This document shows, in pieces, positions 1-7,017 of a stretch of DNA of 64,000 nt. Within the stretch, counting starts at the first letter, position 1, and each line of letters opens with the position of its first letter. The notes under the pieces are model-generated. The model ran no database searches. It was not told the origin of the DNA and worked only from the letters and a program-made list of their open reading frames with translations. Both the position numbers and the translations under genes were made by a program. Source of the DNA: Mucilaginibacter sp. (lineage in GTDB: Bacteria > Bacteroidota > Bacteroidia > Sphingobacteriales > Sphingobacteriaceae). Where the stretch lies: assembly GCF_028288185.1 (NCBI RefSeq), contig NZ_JAQBOF010000011.1, positions 1 through 64,000 on the forward strand, given 5' to 3'.

Positions 1-181
1 TGCCGTTATCTCTTAAGGTTTGCAAGGTATTATCTGATATTTTTAAGAGATTCTTTACCTGGTATGTTTTTAGCCATCTTTTAGGTTCTTGAAGGGTTTG
101 ACCTAATAATCCCCTGATTTGATTTAACAGGTTATTTCCAAATTCCTGTAGATCTTCTTTAGTGATAATTTCTGCTGCCAT
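1..181 (-). CDS. Partial helix-turn-helix DNA-binding protein of a mobile element
   Basis: The first 60 codons from an ATG at 179-181 are open to the window edge, so the C-terminus is missing. The peptide begins MAAEIITKEDLQEF, continues with a basic segment (LQEPKRWLKTYQV) and then a segment (NLLKISDNTLQTLRDNG) resembling the start of the MerR/excisionase-type HTH found in small proteins next to Bacteroidetes tyrosine integrases. In such elements the protein may act as excisionase or regulator. It lies on the same strand as the nuclease and integrase but 685 bp downstream of them, beyond the palindrome cluster. Family placement is by pattern only; the function is inferred from context. Confidence 0.7.
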   Translation of the reverse strand, partial: MAAEIITKEDLQEFGNNLLNQIRGLLGQTLQEPKRWLKTYQVKNLLKISDNTLQTLRDNG

Positions 182-313
182 AGCTTTATTTTAATTGTAG
201 TTCATTTCAGTTATTATAAGGCATTGATTTTCTGTGAAACCAGTAACCTGATACAAATTTGCTTTAAACAGCATCAGATTTAATCCGAGTTTATCCGAGT
301 CGGATACAGGTTT

Positions 314-348
314 TTTTAATTGTGTACGCAATGCGTACACAATTAAAA
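314..348. repeat. Palindrome 1 (17-bp arms, 1-nt centre)
   Basis: Perfect inverted repeat: left arm 314-330 and right arm 332-348 around one centre base. The core reads ATTGTGTACGCA / TGCGTACACAAT. It shares the outer ATTGTG...CACAAT and the inner GCA-n-TGC with the other copies, while the bases between differ in a paired way. Confidence 0.9.
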
Positions 349-545
349 TTTAAGAGTCCAAGCCGTTTAGCTTGATTAAATATCGACAATGATTACTGCT
401 TGATTGGTTTTCTTGCTATCGCGGATATAGTACCGCTTCGAGAGTCGCATAAGTCAGTCCATTTATCAAATACATAATACTCGGCGATGGCCACCGTAAA
501 CAATCAATATAATAAATTGACGTTGGATGCCATAGTACTTCATCA

Positions 546-572
546 AATTGTGCCCGCAGTGCGGGCACAATT
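546..572. repeat. Palindrome 2 (13-bp arms, centre G)
   Basis: Perfect inverted repeat, arms 546-558 and 560-572. The arm is AATTGTGCCCGCA; the variable part is CCC/GGG where copy 1 has TAC/GTA. Confidence 0.9.
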
Positions 573-590
573 CAAAATGTCGAGAAAAAT

Positions 591-621
591 CCCATTGTGT
601 ACGCGGTGCGTACACAATGGG
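591..621. repeat. Palindrome 3 (14-bp arms)
   Basis: Inverted repeat with arms 591-604 and 608-621 around GGT. The outer arm CCCATTGTG pairs with CACAATGGG and the inner TACGC with GCGTA. It starts only 19 bp after copy 2 ends. Confidence 0.9.
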
Positions 622-652
622 GATCAAACAATGAAAATGAACTATAAGTTTT

Positions 653-679
653 AATTGTGCAGACAGTGTCTGCATAACT
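653..679. repeat. Palindrome 4 (degenerate)
   Basis: The inner arms 658-665 (TGCAGACA) and 667-674 (TGTCTGCA) pair perfectly around a G. The outer right arm has drifted (TAACT where CAATT is expected), so this copy is decaying at one edge. Confidence 0.75.
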
Positions 680-694
680 GAGGCATGACTTTGG

Positions 695-723
695 ACATTG
701 TGAACACACTGCGTTCACAATGT
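695..723. repeat. Palindrome 5 (11-bp outer arms, one inner mismatch)
   Basis: Arms 695-705 (ACATTGTGAAC) and 713-723 pair perfectly. Inside, ACACTGC contains a single A/C mismatch relative to the family centre. Confidence 0.8.
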
Positions 724-830
724 GATAATTGTTATCAGACTGAAATAGGGAAAATGGATCGACGTTTTTTTGGCTGGTTATAATTTTGAAATCACAATCT
801 GTGACGTCAAAATCCAATGAATATTGGTGT

Positions 831-867
831 AAATGAATTGGGCACACGGTGTGTGCCCAATTCATTT
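831..867. repeat. Palindrome 6 (17-bp arms) overlapping the nuclease stop codon
   Basis: Perfect arms 831-847 and 851-867 around GGT; the core is AATTGGGCACAC / GTGTGCCCAATT. It overlaps the TAA stop (866-868) of the minus-strand nuclease gene by two bases, so any transcript of that gene ends in this hairpin. No U-tract follows, so a terminator role is only possible. Confidence 0.85.
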
Positions 868-1873
868 ATTCATTCTCCGTATCCTTTTGTTTAAGGATTT
901 CATTGTGAATCTCCCTGGATAATTGCTCTGCAGTAGGTAGGTAAAGCTGATATTTGCTTGCAAAAACATTGCTGTTTTCCGGAAGAGTAAACTTTACAAC
1001 TGTATCGTTTTTTTCCAGGCAGAGCAAAATTCCAACCGTAGGACTTTCATGAGCTAATTTCTCAACCCGATCATAATAATTAACGTACATCTGCAATTGG
1101 CCCAGGTCTCCATGTGTTATCTTGTGGGTTTTTAGTTCGATGATAACAAAGCATTGCAGCAATCGGTTATAAAATACCAGGTCAACAAAAAAATCATCCC
1201 CATCAAGATGGATACGTTTTTGCCTTGCTACAAATGAAAAGCCATTGCCCAACTCCAGCATGAACTCTTGGAGATGCTTGATCAGCGCAGATTCAAGATC
1301 TTTCTCGTAGTAGGCAGCCTCTGGCTTCAAACCTAAAAATTCAAGTACCAAGGGATCTTTGATGATATCTTTTGGTTCTGCCGGTTGCTTCTCATTTCTC
1401 GCGACTGAAAGCACAGTTTCCTTGTCCTTACTTAGAAGCAGCCGTTCATAAAGCTGGCTTCCTATTTGTCTTTCCAACTGCCTTGCTGTCCAATTATTTT
1501 TTATGGTCTCTCCTATATAAAACCCTCTTTTTTCGGCTACATCTATACTTAATAGAGATCGATAGTGTGTCCAGCTCAATTGTGCACGCAGTGCGTGCAC
1601 AATTGGAAAGCAGCGAAAAAACTGCCTGAACATATTTAAATTTCTTGTCGAAAATCCGCTGCCAAATTGTGGCTGTAACTGCTCCGATAGATAGCCAATG
1701 AGGCGTTCCCCGTAAATTGCTCTTTCCTTACCATGTTGCTCCTCTTCGAAAATGCGTTTACCTATATGCCAATACATAACCACCCGTTCATGGTCTACAG
1801 CGCGTACAGCTGATTCTCTGGCTGTATTTATGATCGACTGAATATCGTTGATAATTGATTCATTCAAATTCAT
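866..1873 (-). CDS. DUF1016/YhcG-type PDDEXK nuclease
   Basis: This 335-residue protein has the two-part layout of the YhcG/DUF1016 family. The N-terminal helical domain (about 10-150) includes the family signature LSWTHYRSLL near residue 100. The C-terminal PD-(D/E)XK nuclease core (about 185-320) has VDLVFY (D231) and the IELK motif (E246, K248). Families of this kind are predicted structure-specific or restriction-like nucleases; the substrate here is unknown. The ATG overlaps the integrase stop by four bases (ATGA), so the two are translationally coupled. A perfect family palindrome (1577-1605) lies in frame across codons 90-99 (PIVHALRAQL), and another overlaps the stop codon. The length is normal and the catalytic residues are intact. 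Confidence 0.9.
   Translation of the reverse strand: MNLNESIINDIQSIINTARESAVRAVDHERVVMYWHIGKRIFEEEQHGKERAIYGERLIGYLSEQLQPQFGSGFSTRNLNMFRQFFRCFPIVHALRAQLSWTHYRSLLSIDVAEKRGFYIGETIKNNWTARQLERQIGSQLYERLLLSKDKETVLSVARNEKQPAEPKDIIKDPLVLEFLGLKPEAAYYEKDLESALIKHLQEFMLELGNGFSFVARQKRIHLDGDDFFVDLVFYNRLLQCFVIIELKTHKITHGDLGQLQMYVNYYDRVEKLAHESPTVGILLCLEKNDTVVKFTLPENSNVFASKYQLYLPTAEQLSREIHNEILKQKDTENE
1577..1605. repeat. Palindrome 7, inside the nuclease coding region
   Basis: Perfect arms 1577-1590 (CAATTGTGCACGCA) and 1592-1605 around a G, identical in architecture to the six intergenic copies. It is in frame and encodes residues 90-99 of the nuclease, directly before the SWTHYR motif. Confidence 0.9.
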
Positions 1874-3135
1874 GCTAATTCCTCCTCTGCTAATTCGCCT
1901 TCTACAATTTCTTCCTGCTCCTTTAATCTCGTCTTTAAAGCGTGCATATCGCGGTTAACTTTTTTGTCTTTCATCTTCGCATAAATTTGAGTAGTTGTCA
2001 ATTTAGTATGTCCAAGCATTTTACTGACTGTTTCAAGCGGAACATCATTCTCCAGCGTTACCGTAGTTGCGAATTTATGGCGGGCAATGTGCGTGGTTAA
2101 AACTTTGGCAATGCTGGCAAGGTCACCGATCTCTTTTAGATAAGCGTTCATCTTCTGGTTACTTTTGACCGGGAACAGTTTATTCAGTACGGTTCTGCAC
2201 TCATGGTCCTTATATTTTTCAATAAGTTCCATGGCCTGGGGGATTAGCGGAACGTTGGCGGTCACATACGTTTTAGTCCGTTGTGTTTTGATCCAGGCAA
2301 CTTTGTCTTTTCCAATGAAGATATGCTGCGGCGTAAGCTTTACCACATCGACAAAAGCATAACCCGTGTAGCAGCAAAATAAAAAGGTATCCCTGACTTC
2401 TTCCAGTCGCTTGATCGTAAATGGATGGTTGGCGAGTTGATGTATTTCGTTCCATTCCAATTCTTCACGATGAACTTTTTTATAAGTACACTTGAACAGA
2501 TTAAATGGATTCGTCCTGATCCACCCATGGTTGAACGCCAGGTTAACAACTTTTTTAAGATTCTTCATATACCGCATAGCGGTATTGTGTTCAATACCAT
2601 CTTCGGTCTTTAGGTACATTTCAAATCCTGTGACGAACGCATAGTCAATAGACTCCAGGTAGATGTCCGGTTTTTTAAATCTGTGCTGGATATAATCTGC
2701 TGTTTTTGACCGGACAGTATTATACTTGGTCAGCGTGGCTTTTACAAAGTCTTTCCCTACCAGTTCTTCGACGCTTTTATTATGCTCATCAAACACTTCC
2801 AGCAACATCCGCTGAGGAGCATCCTCGCCAGCGTACCGCTGCTTGATTTTTTCCACGGTGATAAAATCATCGGATTGCTTGAGATCATGGAAGGCCATAT
2901 AGACGTCATTGTTAACCGTAATGATTTCCTTGTTGATTTGCTTTACTTCCTGCCCGGAGCCTTTTACCAAACCCGCCTCCGGGTCCCATTTGCCGGGATC
3001 GACTTTACGGCCCATTGAAATTTCCGCCCTTTTGCCCAGATAAGTAATTCTTGCATAGAGGGGAACATTACCTTTTGCATCTGTTTTTCTTTTGTCAGCC
3101 CAGATGAGAACTGAGAACCTTTGTGTGCTTTTCAT
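1870..3135 (-). CDS. Tyrosine site-specific recombinase (integrase)
   Basis: 421 residues with the Bacteroidetes integrase layout: an arm-type DNA-binding domain (about 5-95), a SAM-like core-binding domain (about 110-215) and a catalytic domain (about 225-395). Visible catalytic residues are H349 and R352 in HIARH, H376 in LGHTK and the nucleophile Y385 in TTQIYAK. The usual first Arg is Ala260 (YTGYAFVDV), as in many Bacteroidetes integrases with TGLAY-type motifs. The C-terminal tail is acidic (EEIVEGELAEEEL). It presumably integrates or excises the element beside tRNA-Asp, whose 3' end faces this gene 500 bp away. The following nuclease start overlaps its stop codon. Confidence 0.95.
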   Translation of the reverse strand: MKSTQRFSVLIWADKRKTDAKGNVPLYARITYLGKRAEISMGRKVDPGKWDPEAGLVKGSGQEVKQINKEIITVNNDVYMAFHDLKQSDDFITVEKIKQRYAGEDAPQRMLLEVFDEHNKSVEELVGKDFVKATLTKYNTVRSKTADYIQHRFKKPDIYLESIDYAFVTGFEMYLKTEDGIEHNTAMRYMKNLKKVVNLAFNHGWIRTNPFNLFKCTYKKVHREELEWNEIHQLANHPFTIKRLEEVRDTFLFCCYTGYAFVDVVKLTPQHIFIGKDKVAWIKTQRTKTYVTANVPLIPQAMELIEKYKDHECRTVLNKLFPVKSNQKMNAYLKEIGDLASIAKVLTTHIARHKFATTVTLENDVPLETVSKMLGHTKLTTTQIYAKMKDKKVNRDMHALKTRLKEQEEIVEGELAEEELA

Positions 3136-3246
3136 ACCACGTTTGATTTTAAATTGTTTAACTGCATTAATTTTGAGTTCAAATGAGCCCTTTTGAGGCC
3201 ATTTTTGTCATATTAAGTGCCTTAAAACCAACTGTTTACCTTGTAA

Positions 3247-3286
3247 TTCGGTGACCTAAATCCTGTCTGCCAAATAGGTCACCGAA
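3247..3286. repeat. 12-bp inverted repeat, candidate recombinase site
   Basis: Arms 3247-3258 (TTCGGTGACCTA) and 3275-3286 are perfect reverse complements with a 16-nt spacer. The right-arm sequence ATAGGTCACC recurs at 3524-3533. Its position upstream of the integrase suggests an arm-type or core-type binding site. This is inference. Confidence 0.6.
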
Positions 3287-3411
3287 ATGGTCACTTTTTG
3301 GCAGAAAATTCACCCGGTCCCAAATGGTCCCGAACCCTCGGACCCTAACCGATGAGGTCATTTGAGACGGGTTGATATCGCCCGAATTTCACGGTTCCAA
3401 TAAGCCAGAAT

Positions 3412-3582
3412 CCTGCGTAGTTTTGAGGTGTTTTTAACTCAAAATTTATGGCATTAACTAATTGAATACCACTTAGTTAACGTCAATTTGTGGCTAAATT
3501 AGTGTTTAGAAACAGGCCGCCGAATAGGTCACCTGGGTGAGTCATAAAACCTGAGTAGTTTTGCGATTTTTTGAGCAAAAAA
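3412..3582. repeat. Imperfect direct repeats between integrase and tRNA-Asp
   Basis: CCTGCGTAGTTTTGAGGTG at 3412-3430 and CCTGAGTAGTTTTGCGATT at 3550-3568 are related direct repeats, each continuing into TTTTnnnnCnAAAA. Together with the TAGGTCACC repeats they fill the 500-bp gap 3136-3637, which has no coding region. They may be integrase arm sites or an element end. Confidence 0.5.
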
Positions 3583-3614
3583 AAACGCTTAAACCATTTT
3601 GATTTAAGCGTTTT
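3582..3614 (-). terminator. Rho-independent terminator of tRNA-Asp
   Basis: A 12-bp stem (AAAACGCTTAAA / TTTAAGCGTTTT) with a 9-nt loop. On the minus strand it is followed by an unbroken T-tract, 24 nt after the tRNA 3' end. Confidence 0.9.
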
Positions 3615-3637
3615 AAAGAGCGTTGAGGCTCTTTTAG

Positions 3638-3711
3638 CGGAATGGACGGGACTCGAACCCGCGACCCCATGCGTGACAGGCATGTATTCTAACCAGCTGA
3701 ACTACCACTCC
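3638..3711 (-). tRNA. tRNA-Asp (anticodon GTC)
   Basis: The 74-nt cloverleaf has a 7-bp acceptor stem (GGAGTGG / CCATTCC with one G-T), D arm, anticodon stem CATGC/GCATG with loop CTGTCAC (anticodon GTC), a T arm containing GGTTCGAGTCC, and discriminator G. CCA is not encoded. Terminator and promoter are both recognisable. The 3' end faces the integrase, a typical arrangement for tRNA-targeted elements, although the tRNA terminator is still in place. Confidence 0.97.
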
Positions 3712-3722
3712 GTTTGGGATGG

Positions 3723-3752
3723 CAAATATACCCTTCATTTTTTATTACACAA
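3723..3752 (-). promoter_or_regulatory. Promoter of tRNA-Asp (Bacteroidetes type)
   Basis: On the minus strand a TATATTTG element (3723-3730, matching TAnnTTTG) follows a TTG by 19 nt, about 12 nt upstream of the tRNA 5' end. This is the -33/-7 arrangement of the Bacteroidetes housekeeping sigma factor. Confidence 0.75.
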
Positions 3753-3917
3753 GCTATTTTTTAAAAAAAATATTAAAATGCACATTTCTAGCGTCCTAAC
3801 ATATATTTGTTCTATTTAAAGTTATAGTATAATACTTTATTCTGTATTTAAAAAAGCACGAAACTGTATACAATAACGGAAAAATGCACACCTTTTATAC
3901 AACGAACCAACCCCGTT

Positions 3918-4160
3918 TTAATAGATCCCTCTAAAAAACCCAGATAAAGAAACATCAAAATAATAACAAACCTTGCGTAAGGTCTCTATACGGATATCAA
4001 TTTTACCCGATTCAAGCCTTGCAATATTAATGTTTGTATCAGAATAAAATTTCTCCTGGGTTACTTGGTTCTGCCTTCTCAGCCTTTTTATCTGTAGTGA
4101 AATTTTGCGCTTAAAGGCATTGTCAGAGTTGTCAAGATATTCAAAATCAGTCAATAACAT
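3918..4160 (-). CDS. XRE-family helix-turn-helix regulator
   Basis: An 80-residue protein. Residues about 20-75 match an XRE/Cro HTH: IKRLRRQNQVTQEKF, then an INIARLESGK recognition region, and the closing LRKVCYYFDVSLSGFF pattern. It probably acts as a small stand-alone transcription regulator; its targets are unknown. The gene stands alone, with AT-rich sequence on both sides, near the tRNA/mobile-element junction, so it could be element cargo or a host gene. Confidence 0.85.
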   Translation of the reverse strand: MLLTDFEYLDNSDNAFKRKISLQIKRLRRQNQVTQEKFYSDTNINIARLESGKIDIRIETLRKVCYYFDVSLSGFFRGIY

Positions 4161-4524
4161 GATATGGCGGTAATTATGGTTTTATATCAGAAAACAAAAG
4201 CTAACTTTTATAATGCTAAAATAGTATAAATTTTACGGAATTTTATTTTTAAATTCAGACGAATAAGTCATTGTTCCTATGGCCTAATGGCAATACATTT
4301 GCTATATCAAAGCGCCCTGCATCTACCTGTGAAACTTTATGTAGGCACAAACGTATAAGTGAATTCTCAGACACCCAAGCTGGGGTTTTTTGTTCTTTGT
4401 TTTGGGTTTAATCAATAGTTTAAATTAATTAGGGGAAAGGGAGCTTCAAAAGAGCTCTCTTTTTTTTGACTTAATTTTTTGCTATGCATGCATAATAATT
4501 ATATATTTACTTTTTCCCTTGCAT
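4161..4524. other. AT-rich intergenic region
   Basis: 364 bp without a convincing gene. It holds the upstream region of the XRE gene and a hairpin plus T-tract (4438-4470). I see no RNA gene. Confidence 0.5.
4438..4470 (+). terminator. Hairpin with T-tract
   Basis: GGGAGCT / AGCTCTC (one G-T pair) around TCAAAAG, followed by eight T. No plus-strand gene precedes it in the window, so its purpose is unclear. Confidence 0.5.
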
Positions 4525-5664
4525 ATGTATTTTGAACTATCCGAAGAACAATTAATGATACGCCAGGCAGCGCGCGATTTTGCTCAAACAGAGCTAAAGC
4601 CTGGAGTAATTGAGCGCGATGAGCATCAAAAATTCCCAGCCGAACAAGTGAAAATGATGGGCGAACTTGGGTTTTTAGGCATGATGGTTTCGCCGCAATA
4701 CGGCGGTAGCGGTATGGATTCCATATCTTATGTATTGGTAATGGAAGAGCTTTCAAAAATCGATGCCTCTGCATCAGTTGTTGTATCAGTAAACAACTCA
4801 TTGGTTTGTTACGGGTTAGAGAAATATGCTAACGAGGCCCAAAAACAAAAATATCTTATACCCTTAGCCAAAGGCGACGTAATTGGCGCTTTCTGTTTAT
4901 CAGAACCCGAGGCTGGGTCCGATGCTACGGCACAAGCCACTACGGCAATTGATATGGGCGATCATTATCTGCTTAACGGTACAAAAAACTGGATAACCAA
5001 TGGCGGTACCGCATCAACCTATTTGGTAATGGCACAAACCAATGCCAGCAAACGCCACCACGGTATAAACGTGTTGATAGTAGAAAAAGGTATGAAAGGA
5101 TTTACCGTAGGTGCCAAAGAAAACAAAATGGGGATTCGTGGGTCTGATACACATTCGTTACATTTTAGCGATGTTAAAGTACCTAAAGAAAACCGCATTG
5201 GCGAAGAAGGATTTGGGTTTAAGTTTGCCATGAACACTTTGGAAGGCGGACGCATTGGCATTGCTGCACAGGCGCTGGGCATAGCATCGGGCGCGTATGA
5301 ATTGGCGCTGGCTTACTCGCAAGAGCGCAAGGCATTTGGTAAAACCCTGGCCGACCTGCAAGCCATACAATTTAAACTGGCGGATATGGCTACTGAAATT
5401 GAAGCTTCGCGACTATTATGTTTAAAGGCCGCCTGGTTAAAAGATAATGATCTGCCATACGCACAAGCCAGCTCTATGGCTAAGCTATATGCATCGCAAA
5501 CAGCTATGAAAACCACCATAGAGGCCGTACAAATTCATGGCGGCTATGGCTTTGTAAAAGAGTATCATGTTGAACGTTTAATGCGCGATGCCAAAATAAC
5601 CCAGATATATGAGGGCACTTCAGAAATTCAACGAATTGTCATATCCCGCGAGGTATTGAAATAA
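4525..5664 (+). CDS. Acyl-CoA dehydrogenase
   Basis: 379 residues, normal for a short/medium-chain flavin acyl-CoA dehydrogenase catalysing alpha,beta-desaturation of acyl-CoA. It shows the N-terminal helical domain, the middle beta-domain with FCLSEPEAGSDA and KNWITNGG (FAD/acyl-CoA contacts), and the C-terminal domain with QIHGGYGF and YEGTSEIQR, which carries the catalytic glutamate. ATG at 4525 (MYFELSEEQ) fits family starts; a TTG six bases upstream would add only two residues. Butyryl-CoA- or isovaleryl-CoA-like specificity cannot be resolved. The next gene follows after 45 bp. Confidence 0.95.
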   Translation: MYFELSEEQLMIRQAARDFAQTELKPGVIERDEHQKFPAEQVKMMGELGFLGMMVSPQYGGSGMDSISYVLVMEELSKIDASASVVVSVNNSLVCYGLEKYANEAQKQKYLIPLAKGDVIGAFCLSEPEAGSDATAQATTAIDMGDHYLLNGTKNWITNGGTASTYLVMAQTNASKRHHGINVLIVEKGMKGFTVGAKENKMGIRGSDTHSLHFSDVKVPKENRIGEEGFGFKFAMNTLEGGRIGIAAQALGIASGAYELALAYSQERKAFGKTLADLQAIQFKLADMATEIEASRLLCLKAAWLKDNDLPYAQASSMAKLYASQTAMKTTIEAVQIHGGYGFVKEYHVERLMRDAKITQIYEGTSEIQRIVISREVLK

Positions 5665-5709
5665 CCAGCTGATTTTTATTTAATTTTGATAAACATCAAA
5701 TTTATCCAA

Positions 5710-6939
5710 ATGAAAATCAGATCGCTGCTAACTATACTCGCTCTTACTTTATCGTTGCCATTTACCTATGCGCAAACAACTCTTAAAGCAGGGGTATGGC
5801 GCGGCGTAACCAAAACAGCCAAAGGCGTTGAGATCCCTTTTAATTTCGAGATAAGCACCGTTGGCCGCCAAACGCAATTAGCTGTAATTAATGGCACCGA
5901 ACGCATTAAAGTAACCGATATAAAATATAAGGGCGACTCTGTTTTTATACGTATGCCTTTGTTCGATTCGGAGTTTAGGTTAAAGCATGTTGCCGGTAAC
6001 CTGGTTGGCCGTTGGACCAAAAATCTGGGCGATAAGTTTGTGTCGATGGCTTTTATGGCCACACCTAATACTACCTGGCGCTTTAAAACCCTGCAAGAAC
6101 CCGCGTTTAATATTACCGGCAAATGGGCCGTGCCTTTTGGCAAAGCGCCTAAAATAGATCCAACAGTAGGAGAGTTTAAACAGGTTGGCTCCAAACTTAC
6201 CGGCACATTTCTATCAACCACCGGCGATTATCGTTATCTGGAAGGCGTTGTTAGCGGTAACAAATTATATCTATCTTGTTTTGATGGCGGTCATGATTAT
6301 TTATTTACCGCTACTATCAATGGAAACAAAATAGTTAACGGTAAATTTTATGCAGGTTTAACTAGTGTTGATGATTGGAGCGGCGTAAAAAATGCCAATG
6401 CCAAACTACCTGATGCTTACTCGCTTACCGAACTTAAACCGGGGTATAAAAAACTGGCTTTTACTTTTAAAGATGTTAACGGCCGTAAAGTTTCTTTAAC
6501 CGATAGTCGCTTTAAAAACAAAGTTGTTATTGTACAGATACTAGGCTCATGGTGCCCTAACTGTATGGACGAGACCGCTTATATGGTTGATTATTATAAA
6601 AGGTTTCACCCAAAAGGTGTTGAGGTGATTGGCCTGGCTTATGAGCGCACAAAAGATTTTGCAAAATCGCAACGAACAGTAAAGCAATTACAAAACAGGT
6701 TTAATATCCCCTATCCGCTATTGATAACCGGTTATACGCCAATTAACGGCGACCCGGCTAAAAGTCTACCCATGATGGCAAAAGTATTAGGTTTCCCAAC
6801 AACTATTATTATTGATAAAAAAGGCAACGTACGTAAAATACATACCGGCTTTAGCGGCCCGGGTACTGGCCAACATTACATAGACTTTATTACCGAATTT
6901 GAACGCATGACCCTGCACATGCTGAACGAGCAAGGATAA
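5710..6939 (+). CDS. TlpA-like thioredoxin-fold protein with a large N-terminal domain
   Basis: 409 residues from ATG 5710, which starts a clear signal peptide (MKIRSLLTILALTLSLPF...AQ). Residues about 25-240 form a beta-rich region of two similar lipocalin-like halves (KAGVWRGV..., FNITGKWAVPFG...). Residues about 250-400 are a TlpA/ResA-like thioredoxin domain with the redox motif W-C-P-N-C (C282, C285) and the cis-Pro region GFPTTIIID. It is predicted to act as a periplasmic thiol-disulfide reductase. Neighbouring genes give no clear partner. The longer TTG start at 5686 is less likely because it would precede the signal peptide. Confidence 0.88.
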   Translation: MKIRSLLTILALTLSLPFTYAQTTLKAGVWRGVTKTAKGVEIPFNFEISTVGRQTQLAVINGTERIKVTDIKYKGDSVFIRMPLFDSEFRLKHVAGNLVGRWTKNLGDKFVSMAFMATPNTTWRFKTLQEPAFNITGKWAVPFGKAPKIDPTVGEFKQVGSKLTGTFLSTTGDYRYLEGVVSGNKLYLSCFDGGHDYLFTATINGNKIVNGKFYAGLTSVDDWSGVKNANAKLPDAYSLTELKPGYKKLAFTFKDVNGRKVSLTDSRFKNKVVIVQILGSWCPNCMDETAYMVDYYKRFHPKGVEVIGLAYERTKDFAKSQRTVKQLQNRFNIPYPLLITGYTPINGDPAKSLPMMAKVLGFPTTIIIDKKGNVRKIHTGFSGPGTGQHYIDFITEFERMTLHMLNEQG

Positions 6940-6945
6940 TATAAA

Positions 6946-6976
6946 TTAGCCGGGAGATATTTCGCTCACCGGCTAA
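6946..6976. terminator. Inverted repeat between convergent genes
   Basis: TTAGCCGG (6946-6953) pairs with CCGGCTAA (6969-6976), with an inner GAG/CTC. It lies between two converging genes and could end both transcripts, but no strong T-tract is present. Confidence 0.5.
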
Positions 6977-7017
6977 CAAGGTTTAGGTATAAATTCTTTA
7001 ACAGTTAGGCTGATGAT

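Larger units (their letters stand above)
182..865. other. Non-coding region carrying a cluster of palindromes
   Basis: This 684-bp stretch between the partial HTH gene and the nuclease gene holds no convincing coding region. The short open frames in it read through the palindromes and look spurious. It contains six members of the palindrome family listed separately, plus a small 7-bp-arm palindrome with a one-base centre at 292-306. Confidence 0.6.

Noticed and set aside
466..865. Overlapping minus-strand open frames in the palindrome cluster
   Set aside because: They read straight through the palindromes, show no family pattern and have no plausible start context; the region is better explained as non-coding repeats.
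314..867. CRISPR array
   Set aside because: The units are self-complementary, differ in sequence and are irregularly spaced; there is no constant repeat with unique spacers and no cas gene nearby.
3483..3683. Minus-strand open frame running into tRNA-Asp
   Set aside because: It overlaps the tRNA and its terminator and translates structural RNA sequence.
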